The notes below the pieces were generated by a model. That model ran no database searches. It was not told where the DNA came from and saw nothing but the letters and a program-made list of their open reading frames with translations. DNA of 64,000 nt from Leptodontidium sp. MPI-SDFR-AT-0119 (lineage: Eukaryota; Ascomycota; Leotiomycetes; Helotiales; Leptodontidiaceae). Positions 1-11,676 of this stretch are shown piece by piece; within the stretch, counting starts at the first letter, position 1, and each line of letters opens with the position of its first letter. A program made the position numbers and the translations under genes. The stretch lies in the NCBI GenBank assembly GCA_020726505.1, contig JAHLEZ010000034.1, positions 310,001-374,000 on the forward strand, in the 5' to 3' direction.

Positions 1-49
1 TAGCAATGCAGATTCTCGGAAAAGGTGTAGCAGTAAGTTTGGCTGATTA

Positions 50-560
50 TTGGAAATGGTGTGGCAGCACAACTGGCTTCTCGACAACGTGTGGGAGCAA
101 AATTGGTTGGCTGTTGGAAATGGTTGCCACACAACTGGCCCTTTTACAAGTTGTCGCAACACAATTGGCTCTTTTTTAAACTTGTGGCAGCACAACTGAC
201 CTCGAGTCAAGGGTGTCGCTTCATGTTGTAGGCCTCACAAGTCCCCACAAGCCGTTCCGCTAGTACGCTACGTCGTGCACAACTTAAACGTACTAAATTT
301 GAGGCCTACAACCACTTACTGGAAAATACGTTTCGGTGTGGGCTACATTTACATCCTAAATTCGAGGCCTACAGAGCCGTACTCGGCAACATACAACCCT
401 GTTGTGTAACGCTGCAACATGCTCAATCGAGGGCCACAATCACTTGCTGGAGACCTTGAGGCCTACAATTGGGCTGTTTGACGAAGTGCATCGCAATGGT
501 GCATTGTGGCATGAAGCCAATTTTGCGGCCTACAATCTCACACTTGGGAATCGGTGTGAG
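50..560. repeat. Two adjoining degenerate minisatellite-like tracts
   Basis: Positions 50-215 hold four to five diverged copies of a 30-45 bp unit built on a GCAACACAAYTGGC-like core. Positions 290-560 hold several copies of a unit containing GAGGCCTACAA (near 301, 366 and 467, with a GCGGCCTACAA variant near 528). Copies are spaced about 60-100 bp apart. The small ORF at 402-596 lies inside the second tract and has no recognisable protein. The tract may continue beyond the left edge of the window. Confidence 0.5.
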
Positions 561-1217
561 GCTCCCAATTCGAATGCATTAATTCCATATTCATAGTTCA
601 GGTTCGAATTAGCTTCTCGTCATTCATCTTATTTCGTAGTACAACACTCGCTACTCCTACATCAGGGGGGTTCGGTGGGTTGGTGAAACCCCCCCAATCA
701 TATCCATGAGACTCCGGGCTCATATGTAATACATAGTAATCCCACAGATTCAAAAAGAAAGATTTAGGCTACAGGACCCAGACCTCAAGCTGGCTAGTGA
801 AGAATGGCGGCGATCCCTGGCACACCTCGTCTTGTACTCCCACCGTGTTGTGTTGGTAGCACTTTACAATTTGATCTCCTGCCCTTATAGCTACCTCTAC
901 AATTGTAAATCCGCTTGATCTGTAGATACCGGTACCCTATGAAGGAAGTTGGTGTGGGAATACGACACCAGAACACAAGGTACTTTGCATATACGGGGCG
1001 TGAGACAGACACCTATCATTCAAGGCCAAGCCTGCGCTTATGTGAACAAAGACACAAGTTTGCCCGACCACTAAGAGAACTTTTATTCCCGCAAGCCTTT
1101 CTGCGAGCGCGTGGATAGTAAGGTAGCTGACGGACTCCACATGCGGCCTTCTAAAGCACAAAAATCGTAATCAGCCCAATGAGAACCACACTCCTTGATT
1201 TGTCGAGAAAAGCAGTG
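561..1217. other. Intergenic, no supported gene
   Basis: Only short overlapping ORFs in several frames are present. None has recognisable motifs or a coherent splice structure. Confidence 0.5.
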
Positions 1218-1721
1218 TTACGATTCGTCCATGCTCGAGAAGCCTGTCCTCGAACCTCTTATCTTGTCCTCCCATACCTCTTGCTCCGCTTCTCTGTTTG
1301 TCAACCATCTCAAGCCTTTGAATGCAACGAATCGCAGCAAGCTGTTCCGGCAATACCCTGCTTGCACAATAGCTAAAAGTTCTACTCTGTCGAAAGAATC
1401 CAACAACCCTGCAGCCAAAGCCCGTGCTGTGCAGCTGCAGTAAGCACGAAGGGGTCTTTGGGTTGTGATTATTATGTGGCCACCAGGAATTGTTTCAATC
1501 AGAGTTTTAGCAACGATATAAAGGAGATAGAGAGAAACATTGTCAAGCCCATGGAGAGAGCTTGCGCCATATTGGTAGGAAGGCCCTCCCGTAGGTGATT
1601 GAAGTAGACTTGAGAGCAGCTTGATATAATTATATGAGGTCGAAATCAAAATTGCCAATTTGATCGTCGGTTGCGCAGATTCCGTCCTTCGAAGGTAGGC
1701 AAGGAGCAATACTGTTCTCAT
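1218..1721 (-). pseudogene. Possible relic of an NB-ARC/NACHT (STAND) ATPase domain
   Basis: The minus-strand reading frame contains PGGHIIITTQR, resembling the sensor-1 segment (GHIIITTR) of fungal NB-ARC ATPases. It is followed by an L.AIVQAGYCRNS-like stretch similar to the usual helical segment (LALVQAGAYI.. type). No P-loop or Walker B is visible nearby, and no start, stop or intron structure forms a whole gene. If real, it is a small decayed piece of an NLR-like allorecognition protein. The resemblance is short and could be chance. Confidence 0.25.
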
Positions 1722-1949
1722 CTGCTACTAATTATCAATTAACACCGTCTCGAAAAGTTGGGAGAAGACTTAGTTGCTAAGTAACAAGCTGAGACGGGAC
1801 AAAACCCAAAATGATGTAGTGAAGTTGCTTGCCGTGCGCCATTTTATCAACCACCTCGCTTCCAAGTACGAAACTAAGGAGAATAGGCTGGAGCAGAAGA
1901 CTACTTGACCGTAAAGATAGCCAATATTGGATACCTAGAGAGTAATCGT

Positions 1950-2425
1950 ATGCACAAACCTCAACTCTCTGGTTCTCGCAGAATCATCAGTTTCATCGAG
2001 GCAAAGCGAGCAATGCGCGGACCAGCAGTTCGGATCCAAGAGGCGGCTGAAGCTGTCGCGTTTGTCTCCCAGTCTAAGCACCCTTCAAGACTTTCACCAG
2101 GTGCTAAGTGGGAGCTGTAAGTTGTTCCTAGTGTAGGTGGGTATCAAGCAATGGGCTAACGAGAACTAGGTCGTCGGAAAATCAACTTTTCATCGTCTCT
2201 ATTTGTAATTGTGAAGTATACATTACTATAGTATCTTGGCCGGAGGTCTACAGGGAGTTCTTGCGTACCTATTATGTTGATGATAGTGCTTTTGATATTG
2301 CCCGTGTGGGTGATGAGGCTTTCTTGACAATGCAAGAGTATGGCGCTTTTGATTTGAGGACGAGTAAGGGCCGGAGAGATCTCATCAAATGTTTAAAGTG
2401 GTTGCTGGAACCTAAAATGAACTAA
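1950..2425 (+). CDS. Small two-exon hypothetical protein
   Basis: Exon 1 (1950-2116) joins exon 2 (2170-2425) across a 53-nt intron. The intron starts GTAAGT, has GCTAAC near 2155 and ends TAG. The joined frame has 141 codons and ends TAA at 2423. Exon 2 reads as natural protein (WPEVYREFLRTYYVDDSAF, then FDLRTSKGRRDLIKCLKWLL) with strong amphipathic character. I do not recognise a named domain. It recalls short hypothetical proteins common in ascomycetes, possibly truncated relatives of F-box-like proteins. The start is the first ATG in the exon 1 frame; the open frame extends a little further upstream without one. It may be a fragment of a longer gene. Confidence 0.4.
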
Positions 2426-2848
2426 GATTAAGGTTAAGCGGCCTTTGCTATTCTATAATTCTAACGGCACTTATGCCTGGGATTTGCCATCACCAAAGGG
2501 AAAGGCCATTCTCAACAGCAAGAACTTCACCATTCGTCTCAACCTGTACCATGCTTTAAATCGGCTTCGATCCCAGATATCACAACAGGTTATACCCTTC
2601 ACAAGAGACAATCCGCCCCGCTATTATACCACAATGGACGTCCTTAAAAGTTCATTATTTTTGCTTCTTCAACAAGAATGTCCAATATTATTATTCAACC
2701 ATAGCGAGCACATTTTCAATCGCCCCGCACTCCAAAATATAAGTATTCAACTTCTTTTTACTATACTATCGTAAATTCCATACTTCAACCATTCTTCACT
2801 CAATTCCAAAAGATAGAATTCTGAAATAAGAGTTCAATAATCCTCAGT
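2426..2848. other. Intergenic, no supported gene
   Basis: A 109-codon open frame (2445-2774) is present, but it lacks a recognisable domain and has no convincing start or intron context. Confidence 0.4.
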
Positions 2849-4760
2849 ATGTCCTTGTATATTCCATTATCAACGGAGCAGATCGATATCAAGCTACTCT
2901 ACATAGGTGTGCCAGAAGACGACGCAGCTATTCCAAAAGTCACAATGGCTAGGATCTCTCTCGACAGCATGCCACGATAATATGCATTGTCATATGTCTG
3001 GGGGAAAGCTTGGGTTGATGATGTTCTTGAAGTCAACGGTACGATGTGCGCTGTACTGCCAGCCTTAACCAAGTTCTACTGCAATATCGGGGCTTGCTCG
3101 CAAACATTCAAGGCAACGATGAAGATATTCCCCTATGGGTCGATGCCATATGGGTCGATGCCATATGGGTCGATGCCATATGTATCAACCAGCAGGACCT
3201 TGAGGAGCGCAGCGCTCAAGTTCAATTAATGAAGAAAATCTACCAGCAAGCAGAAGGAGTCATTGCTTGGATCAGGCCGGAGTACCAACTCGGACTACGA
3301 TGCCTGAAGATTCTCGCAACGGAAATTTCCTCGCTACCAACCCCGTCCATAAGCCTCAGCTGGCTCAGAGATCTCAAGGTCGACTTTTGTGGGGCGAATT
3401 ATAAACGGGATAGCCACAACAGCGGCTCTGGAAACTTTTGGGATGCAGTCATCCAGTTCCTCAACAGTCCGTATTGGACTCGAATGTGGATCTTACAGGA
3501 AATGATTCTAGCCAAGAGGCTTCACTTTTTCTGTGGCTCTCACACTATTCAAGACGAGGAGATTATGACAGTCTGGACCTAGATTGACAACATCCCACGC
3601 GCTCTACGACGTCCTACCTTCATCGACACTTCCATATGGGCTTGCTTGATTATGCGAAACTCAGTATGGCTTTACTGGGGCAACTCGATTCGTCCATTGC
3701 AAATTCGGAAACTGTGGGAAAACCTTCATCAAACCAATTTGCCAGAGAAGATGCAAGATGCACTATTTAATTTCAAAGTTGGGGGGATTAGGATGATTCT
3801 TGATCAATACTGGCTCAAATCAACCGATCCCAAAGGCAAAATTTACCGGTTGTTGGGCCTGGTGGGAGCAGATATTGTTCCTGACTATTACTTGCGCATC
3901 GGCGACGTCTACTTCAACTTCTTCCAATACTGGATCAACAAAGAAGGGACATTGACTTTTCTTGGTGTTTCTGGAACCGGCCTACTAGAATCTGATAGCC
4001 AGTTCAATCTACCCTCTTGGGTTCCAAATTTCGTCAAAATATCTCCCAAAATAGGTATCTCCGAAGCCTCATATAGGGCAGATGTCGGACATACAGAGGA
4101 GGAGCGAATTATCCGCACTGAAAGATCGAGTCTGTTTATTTCCGGCTTAGCTGTGGATGAGATCTCCGAGGCCCGGAAGATACCATCGATTCAGGGATTC
4201 TGTACTTATGCTTGGGACATCGCTACTGAAGATGACGACATCAACAAAGTCGCCATGTATCCTACTGGAATATCAAGGCTGCAGGCCCTCTTCCGGGTAA
4301 CAGTAGGAGATATTGACATCTTCAACGAAGAGCGGCCTAGGCTGGGCCAACCTGGGACTGAAAGTTTTGATCGATTGGTCAACGCATTCATAATGCTTCA
4401 CACACTGCGAATTGAGGAGGCTGGGCCGGGCTTAGGGCCGAGCCCAATCTGCCTTAAATTGACCTGATGCTTGGACCAGGAGCATCTGAACTCAACAGGA
4501 ATTCTCCACCTATGGGAGGAAGTGATTTGGAAGCGTATCAACGAAAGTTTTTCCAAAGCACGGAGGGAAATTGGGTATTCTGGACGAAGGAAGGCTATTT
4601 GGGAGTCAGCACCTCGAAAATGAGAACAGGGGATTCGGTCACTGTAGCCTTTAGCTATAGTATTCCGTTAGTGCTGCGGAAAGTGGAGTCACACTTTGGG
4701 CTTGTTGGCAGTTCCTTTATCTTAGGATATGTAGATGGTGAAGCCTTTAATTTTCGCTAA
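2849..4760 (+). pseudogene. HET-domain (heterokaryon incompatibility) gene, inactivated
   Basis: The N-terminus reads MSLYIPLSTEQIDIKLLYIG, then an in-frame TAA (2978-2980) just before YALSYVWG, the first HET signature. The frame then shifts near 3080-3110 into LWVDAI..CINQQD..ER..QV.LMKKIY, the second signature. A TAG at 3580-3582 interrupts the same frame; reading resumes to about 4440. Another frame change near 4440-4470 leads into a C-terminus typical of HET proteins (EGYLGVSTSKMRTGDSV, FILGYVDGEAF). HET proteins trigger cell death after fusion of unlike strains. The two stops fit CAA-to-TAA and CAG-to-TAG changes, as expected from RIP or deamination. The last frame change could instead be a small unrecognised intron, but the stops alone kill the gene. 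Its end abuts an AT-rich block. Confidence 0.85.
3134..3178 (+). repeat. Three perfect 15-bp tandem units inside the HET signature
   Basis: The unit TATGGGTCGATGCCA is present three times head to tail with no mismatch. It is in frame and repeats the peptide YGSMP in one frame or WVDAI in the HET frame, so the usual LWVDAICINQ motif becomes LWVDAI-WVDAI-WVDAICINQ. This looks like replication slippage and adds ten residues to the most conserved HET motif. Confidence 0.9.
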
Positions 4761-5750
4761 ACTATAAAAATAAAGTAATTAGGGTTTTCTAATTAACTTA
4801 AAAAAAATCTACGACGCGAATCTAAACTTATAATAAAAGTTAATAATTATTTATAATTATTATGACGGCGAGAATAAATTAGTATTACATTACTACTGAC
4901 AAAGGATAAAAGACGAGAAAGAAATAGGTTCGTAAGGAACCCCGAGTATAAATATATAAAGTAATCGTGTTAATAAGCTAACTTAGTCGAGTCGACTCGT
5001 TACTCGATACGACAAAAATATAATAAAATTAAGCCTTAGTATTAGTCCTTAAGCGAGTCGACTATCCTTGGCTAACGCTACTACTATTACGCTATATTAT
5101 ATAATTGAAACGTGACTAAGCTAATCGTGACCTTAAGAATCGTTACAGTTATCGAGAACGAAAAAAGAAAAGCTATAACAAAAGCTTAAAATAGTAAGGC
5201 GTATATATATATACGCGCTAATAAGGAAAATATAGTGAGCTCTAGCTTTTATTTTAAATACCGTTTTTATAAGATATTAAATTCTTAAATACTAATATAT
5301 TTAACAAAAAACAGTTGTTGTAAATTCAAAAGCAATAAGTTTAAATAATTAATATAACGCGACTTCGAAAGTTTAAACGGAAACATATCTCGTAACTTCA
5401 GAATAAACGTTTATATATAAAGTTCGTACTTAAAAATATTATATGAAAAATAAAGTTCTTCCTTTCCGAGGCTTAATCATAAAATAACCTGATAAGAGAT
5501 AATAGAGAAGTAATAAACCTTTCGGTAGTAAAACAAAGACAACGACAAATTCCGTCGAGTCCTTTTAACGTTTAAATGCGACATCGTTATAAGATATATC
5601 GAAATTAAAGATTATCGCTCTTAGCCTTATTAAAACGTCCAATTAAATATTTCCAAAATGTAATACGATTATATTCTTTATATTTAAGGAATAGACTATC
5701 GTGATTTTATTATTTAATATTTTTATCTTCTGTTCGAAGTTGCTAGGGCA
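4761..5750. repeat. AT-rich, stop-dense block, probable RIP-mutated repeat
   Basis: Base composition drops sharply just after the HET remnant ends and recovers near 5750. No ORF of useful length survives on either strand, TA-rich words dominate, and GTCGACTCG-like fragments recur (about 4985 and 5050). This fits a transposon copy destroyed by RIP. I could not recognise the element type or its ends. Confidence 0.55.
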
Positions 5751-7322
5751 AAAACGAGCTGAAGATCTTAGGTTGAGCGCCACGCCCAGCTTACAAGGGT
5801 TGGAATTCAGTTCTACACCGTACCAAGTAAGTCATCAAATGGGGTTACGGACCGTACCGCATTAGGGCGGTGGCGGCGGTTAGGCCCGGCCCGTGTCCGA
5901 GGCGGGAAGGTGACAAGCTCTAATCCACCCCCGCTGCCCAGCCCCACGTTCTTGGCTGCTCCCATCTGCACGATGCTAATACAAGTCATGGTTGGTCCAC
6001 ATCTCGTTTGTTACTTAAAGCAGCTAAATACAAATCAAATCACGGTCTTCCTAACCCTATTTCGGCTGAGAATTGAAAAGGCTGTGCCCTCAACTTCTCA
6101 CCGCTGCTGTACTGGTTCGCCTCACTTCATCCTCTCACCTATCATACTGGTCCATTTCTCACGCAGGTTCTGTGGGCAGGGTAACGATCCACTATATCCC
6201 TTGTCTACATATACGATGACTGGCCGCATATGGAGCGCTTAGATCAAGTTAGGCTGCATTAGCGCCTTGGGTCCAAGGTACTTCGTATAATATTATTCGG
6301 TGCTTGGCTTGGATGGTGCATACATGACAAACTATAACTAGATGAGTTAAAGACCTGTCCGGATTTTCGACCCACCTCCTGCAGTATACATGTTAGGATG
6401 AACCCCGTGCCTTCGTAACTTCCCTCTTCTGGTCATCCTCTATCTCAATACACGGCTGGTAAAGTCAAATCAAGCTAAGTCGAATTAAGCTCAAGTCCGT
6501 ACAATACTAAGACCCACCTTCCCTCAAATTCCCCAATGTATCTCACGTGCCTGCGACGACAAATATCGTGCCTGACTGATGCCCCTATAGGCAAAAACGA
6601 TTTACTTTCTTGCCCCAAGAGACAACCGTAACTCACACCGCTACTTGACATCGCTGTATGACAGATTCCAACCCCTAATGAGGCGGCCCTCGTTCGGATA
6701 AACTACATCTGGGCTGTAGTTGGCGCCATGTCGCTGGCTACAGTGTGGGTGGGCTGGCAAAAAATAAATACTAGGATTATTTCTCACAGATTTATTGCCA
6801 AGCATTTGTGTCTTGACGGACCTGTTCGAATGAAGTAAGTTACGTCGCCGTGCTATATACGTGCAGCGGTCCAATTTGCAAAATTTATTGACATGACTCC
6901 TAACAACGCACGAGAGCATAAGAAGAACAAGGAACGCGAGTCCCATCACGCAATTCCTTTGCTACAAATAGATGCTTGGCAGGCTCAATGCAGCAGCTAC
7001 ATTCCCAAAACCAGGACCTCCGGACTAATTGAATCCGTTAGACGAATCTTCGTAGAGGGTGGTGGAGGTAGTGTGAGCCCAGTGGGTAAGAGGCATAACT
7101 AACTATTACTCTTCGTACCTGGAATTTCAAGAACAAGAAGAAATCTCTCGTATCTTCCTCTCCTCGCGTCTTGTGCTCTTATAAAGCCCACGCCCACAGA
7201 CGGCAAATAGAAGAACACACACACACACAAGAGTGTGCCATTCGCTGCTGCTCGTTGTATCGAGAATCTACTTTTCCTACAGGCAATTTGCTCTTGCAGC
7301 CGACTTCCTTTATCGAGGCACC
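5751..7322. other. Intergenic, upstream of the GH71 gene
   Basis: No reading frame here has a recognisable domain or splice structure. A short (CA)n run lies at about 7216-7229, roughly 95 bp before the GH71 start codon, in what is probably the 5' untranslated region. Confidence 0.5.
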
Positions 7323-9840
7323 ATGAGGCTCCTTCCAATCCTAGCCGTTGCGCTCAGCGTCTGTCGCGTACAGGCAAAGGCCGTGTTTGCTCACTTTATG
7401 GTATGAGGGATCAATCTTTCTCCCTCCTCGAGAATTCTTTCTGATGTAGACTAGGTGGGAAATGTCCCAACTTGGGACGTAGCAACGTGGCAGGCTGATA
7501 TACGTGTCGCCCAAGCGGCCCGCATCGATGCCTTTGCTCTCAACATTGCATTCGGTGACCCCAACAATTTGGCCACCCTCTCCAGAGCTTTTCAGGCAGC
7601 GAACATTCTTGGCTTCAAACTGTTCTTCTCGTTTGATTACGCCGGGGGTACCAGACCCTGGCCGCAATCTGGTTAGCAGTTCAAAACTTTCTATGAGAAT
7701 GTAATGGCCGAAAGGATTGGCTGTCAACATGTTTCAAAAACTAAAGCACCCGAGCTTATCACTGCCGGCCGTGGTGGATCTTTATTCATAAATGCTGCCT
7801 CCGCCGTTCTCCCATTATTTTATTGACGAATTAAAGCTAATCGAGAACTCGCCTCCAGATGTAACTAGTCTCATCCTTCAATACCGTGCCAATGGCGCAT
7901 ATTACCAGTACAACGGCAAACCATTCGTTTCTACTTTTGAGGGACCGGAGAGTGCTCCCCAATGGGCAGCTATCAAGTCGGCAACCAATTGCTTCTTCAT
8001 TCCAGACTGGTCATCGCAAGGCGCGGCAGTCGCCATGACGTTGGGAAATGCTGACGGGCTTTTTAATTGGGCTGCGTGGCCTTATGGCCAAAACGACATG
8101 TATACTGTGATTGACGCGTCGTATCGGAACTTCTTAGGCGGGAAGCCTTATATGATGGCTGTCTCACCTTGGTTTTAGTATGTATACTTCTACTCTCTCA
8201 CAAGGACAGCCGTGTCGAGGTAGAGACAGCTGTGTCTCGAACTAGAAGATGCTAACTAAGATTTCTTAGTACTAATTTGCCTGGATACGACAAAAATTGG
8301 ATGTGGAAAGGTGACAACCTGTGGTTCGACCGATGGTCGCAAGTTCAAGTCTTCCAGCCAGAATTTGTCCAAATCATATCTTGGAACGATTTTGGCGAAT
8401 CCCATTACATTGGTCCACTTCACGATGATTCATATGGTGCTTTCGAAACTGGAAGGGCACCGTTTAACTACGTAAAGGGAATGCCGCATGACGGTTGGCG
8501 AGTTTTCTTGCCTTTCCTCATTTCGACCTACAAGAACAATATCTCAAGCATTGCCCAAGAAGCCTTGTCCGTTTGGTATCGGGTGAACCCAACCACCTCA
8601 GGATGTTCATTTGGAGGTACGACTGGAAATACCCTCTCACAACAGCAATGCGAATCCAGTCCAGCGGATCTTGTTAGGGATAGGGTCCATTATACTGCAC
8701 TGCTGTCTTCACCCAGTTCTGTAGTCACTGTCACAATTGGAGGAGTCGCTTCAACTGGCACCTGGAGGAATATTCCGGATGGTGAGTATTTTAGCTCTCT
8801 TGCTCTCATCTGCCATCATTTTAGAAGTAATACTGACTCACGATGTCTCAATAGGTGGAATCGGTCTCTATCAAGGCAATGCCTTTTTCGACGGTCGAAC
8901 CGGGGCAGTAGTTGTGACTGTGCGGAGTCCGGCAGGCACTACGACAGTGAACGGCGCTCCCATCACTAACGTATGTCCGAACGGCAATTTGCAAAACTGG
9001 AACGCTTGGACTGGTAGTGCAATAGGACCTACCAACCCCGCCACTCCTCCCAGAAGGACTGAACAACAACAGTGCATTGCCGGTACTGGAGTTGGGAACA
9101 TAGCAGGCCTTTGTAAATTCTCCCGAAGTTGTTATTGCACAAATCGTCAAGATAAAAAATTTTTTTTTTTAAAAAAATATTTTAACTCTTAGAACTTAAC
9201 ATGGGAGCAAGAATTTGTGAAATAAAGGCTGACAGACACCAGGTTCCTTCACATGTCAATACGGATATTGCCCACAATCTTCTTGCACATGCACCAAACT
9301 TGGACTTCTTACAGCGACCCCCGCCACCATCTTTGGGCAAACCCGGTTATCCAATTGCCACTATGGATCATAAATACGACGGTCTCTGCGACTTTGCCTG
9401 TGATCATGGTTACTGCCCGTCAACCGCATGTAGCTATGTCAAAGTCACGCTCAATCCCCCTAACACTCAAAGCCCATTCCCAGTTTGCTGGGGACAAGTC
9501 CGTACTGCTGGTCACGGCACTGGTAATCTGGCGGGACTCTGCTCCATGGCTTGGTGAGTCCTCCTAGAATATTGCTTATGACTACATGCTGTCATACGAG
9601 ATGAGAAGCTAATGAGACTCTATTAGCGGATATGGACACTGTCCTCAACCATGTACTTGCGATAGCACGGGTAACCAAGTACCTCCTCCAGCAACCGCGG
9701 GCCAAACGGGTTGCCCAGTTGTCGGAATAGCCAACTATAGTGACTACCTTGATCTCTGCGCCTGGACCTGTAGCCATGGTTATTGTCCTCCAGGTGCTTG
9801 TACTCCCAAGCCTGTAGGAACAGTATGCTCAAACCAGTGA
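7323..9840 (+). CDS. Secreted GH71 alpha-1,3-glucanase (mutanase) with CBM24-like tail; one frameshift
   Basis: The enzyme cleaves alpha-1,3-glucan of fungal cell walls. Seven exons fit: 7323-7400, 7455-7671, 7859-8177, 8270-8781, 8855-9112, 9243-9553 and 9627-9840, all with GT..AG introns. A signal peptide (MRLLPILAVALSVCRVQA) precedes KAVFAHFMVGNV, the family's N-terminal hallmark. Later motifs are DAFALNIAF, FFSFDYAGG, KPFVSTFEG and SWNDFGESHYIGP; the last holds the Asp-x-x-Glu pair expected to be catalytic in GH71. The C-terminal third is Cys-rich, with repeated GLC..C..GYCP..C units as in mutan-binding CBM24 modules. Within exon 6 the frame moves by one base between TKLG (about 9300) and GYPIATMD (about 9345), with no intron able to explain it. 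The copy is therefore either a recent pseudogene or carries an assembly error beside a CCCCC run. The 187-nt intron 7672-7858 is unusually long. Confidence 0.88.
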
Positions 9841-11221
9841 ATGACATGAGGCTTTAGAGAGGGTCTGAGTCACGGGAGGAGGTTTTTGGAGGTATGCAAT
9901 AGAGATATATCACTTCTTTTAGAACTCTTACGAACCAAATTCTGTATATCAACACGCTTCGAAACTGTGATCAACAGCAAATGACCATTACAAGGGAAAT
10001 AGTCCACAAATCATGTCTCGAATCAACTCCAGACACCGAGTCCACACCACCAGAAGCCAGTCACAAACAGCCCTTCACTTGCATTATTCCCCTCACAGGC
10101 CGCCCGCCCCCCCCCCCCCTAATCGCGCCGGTGTCTCAAACCCACAACCCGTCGCACCTCCCATCTAGAACCCAGGAATTACTCCAATTAAACCGCATAG
10201 GGCTCCAACATAAGAGATTTCCGCTTTAATTCGACGGCCTCTAGTTACTTATCCTCGACGGAAAGTTCCACCAAATGCACACCTTATTCCACACTCTCCC
10301 AGTTCTTCTTCTCCGAAGCTGATCTCAAAAACCGGACGGGCGTGAGAAAGCACAACCGAAAGTCACACGACATATCAGTTAAGAGAAAGTGGCCATCTGA
10401 CATAGTCACTGAGGCAAATTTTGCATCAAGAACGCTTCCCCGACGACAATTCTGATTAGCTTCTAGCGTCGTCGAGCACAGAACCGGGCGTCGCAACAGG
10501 TATACAGGGAGAGAGAGAAGCAATCCAAAAATCGATTAGAGAACAAGATACAGATTGTGAGAACCAACTTTGGAGACTGCGATCGAGTTCCGAATCACTG
10601 CAGGGTGAATGCATAGATTTGAAGGAGGAAGTTAGGTGTCTAATGGTCCGCCCGAGAGCAGTAAATTAGACGACGGCTTCCAAAGGGAGGGGTGTTATCT
10701 TAGAGTGTGGGAATGCCTCGTCTACCGAGCGCGGTCTGTACACCTACAACGAGTCTCTGATCTTCGTTACTCGACATCATAAAGCTAAACGGTTTACGAA
10801 CCGTGAGTCCAGCGTGGTTCGATTCTTACTTGTACGAGGTGGACAGGTTGTTTTCAAGTATCTTGTCTATATTCGACCGTTCTTGGAGGTGCTGAAACGG
10901 GAACAATTCAGCTTCTTCGATGATTCCACGTCTTTCTCGGCAGGAAATTTGCTCATTCGATCGGATCAGACCCTGGATAAACCCTGGGAGTCTTCCCGTT
11001 TCAGTTCCATATTGAAGAGGGCTACTGCAGAAGTCTGGAAAATCACTGTTAGACCATTGCCCTAATGGCCCAATCTTAAGGCACTAAACTCAGAGACGGA
11101 ACGATGTCTGACAATTCACGGTAGTGAGAGGAGGAAAGTTAAATTAAGTGGGGATGAGAGTTCAATTATTGCAAAAACTGGAGTGGCCCCTGGCGAACAA
11201 GCTTCGAGCTGAAAAACAAAC
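9841..11221. other. Intergenic, with a coiled-coil-like ORF scrap
   Basis: A 13-C run lies at about 10107-10119. Around 10500-10650 the plus strand reads a Glu/Arg/Leu-rich stretch (ESLQGECIDLKEEVRCLM) that could be the zipper of a decayed bZIP factor. There is no start codon or basic region to support it. See also the separate relic at 10700-11065. Confidence 0.3.
10700..11065 (+). pseudogene. Unidentified protein relic, possibly from a mobile helicase-type ORF
   Basis: An open frame reads GLYTYNESLIFVTRHHKAKR and then QVVFKYLVYIRPFLEVLK. The pattern (RYHK.. followed by ..Y.VYIRPF.E.L) recalls a segment of large fungal repeat-encoded proteins that carry a RecQ-like helicase. There is no start codon, and the flanks do not continue the similarity. 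The identity is a guess from memory of family patterns. Confidence 0.22.
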
Positions 11222-11230
11222 TCGGCCCGA
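11222..11230. promoter_or_regulatory. TCGGCCCGA palindrome, distal site upstream of GMC gene
   Basis: This copy of the core TCGGNCCGA lies 447 bp before the GMC oxidoreductase start. It belongs to the shared set at 11510, 16466, 20367, 26391 and 26421. CGG-N-CCG inverted half-sites are typical of Zn2Cys6 regulators; binding is inferred. Confidence 0.4.
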
Positions 11231-11509
11231 CCATTCGGCAGTCGTTGGGACAATTGGTTTTCGTATGATTAGCAACTGGCCAATGGAAATGTAGCAAGGC
11301 TCTAGAGACTAACATTCCCGCCGGCAATCTGCACTCTATCTAGCATTATGCTACCCATAGTCCAGACGGTCGGGTCCATTATCGTTCAAGAGATGAACAT
11401 ATCACATATCGAAAGAGTATCAAATCAGCAGCGCCACCCCAAGAACCGCCCCTTGACAACCTGCGTCGAAACTTCTCATGAAAGGCCTGAAAATACAGCA
11501 AGACACTCG

Positions 11510-11520
11510 TTCGGGCCGAA
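11510..11520. promoter_or_regulatory. TTCGGGCCGAA palindrome, proximal site upstream of GMC gene
   Basis: A perfect 11-bp inverted repeat (apart from the central base) sits 157 bp before the GMC start codon. It is identical to the site at 26391-26401 and differs only at the centre from 16466-16476. It is a candidate Zn2Cys6 operator. Confidence 0.5.
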
Positions 11521-11676
11521 TCGTTTGCTACCCAATCGGAGCGACTCTAGCGCCGTCTCTCAGAGATGAAGTACGTAGGTACACGCTCTTTATCTCATCC
11601 GAAGGAGATTACTCTCTTAAATTTAAGCATTCTCTGTATTCCACGGAGTCCTGGAACACTGTCGATCCTATCCGCA

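Noticed and set aside
4761..5750. AT-rich block as a second copy of the 8-kb transposon
   Set aside because: It lacks the doubled branch-point motif and the TAGGCTGC/GGGTT ends.
7672..7858. Premature TAG in the GH71 gene at 7674-7676
   Set aside because: A 187-nt intron (GTTAGC..CTCCAG) removes it and joins PWPQS to DVTSLI exactly in frame, as in the family.
9113..9242. T/A homopolymer palindrome (about 9160-9177) read as coding in the GH71 tail
   Set aside because: It lies in an intron; splicing T|GT gives GLCSFTCQYGYCP, as expected for a CBM24-like unit.
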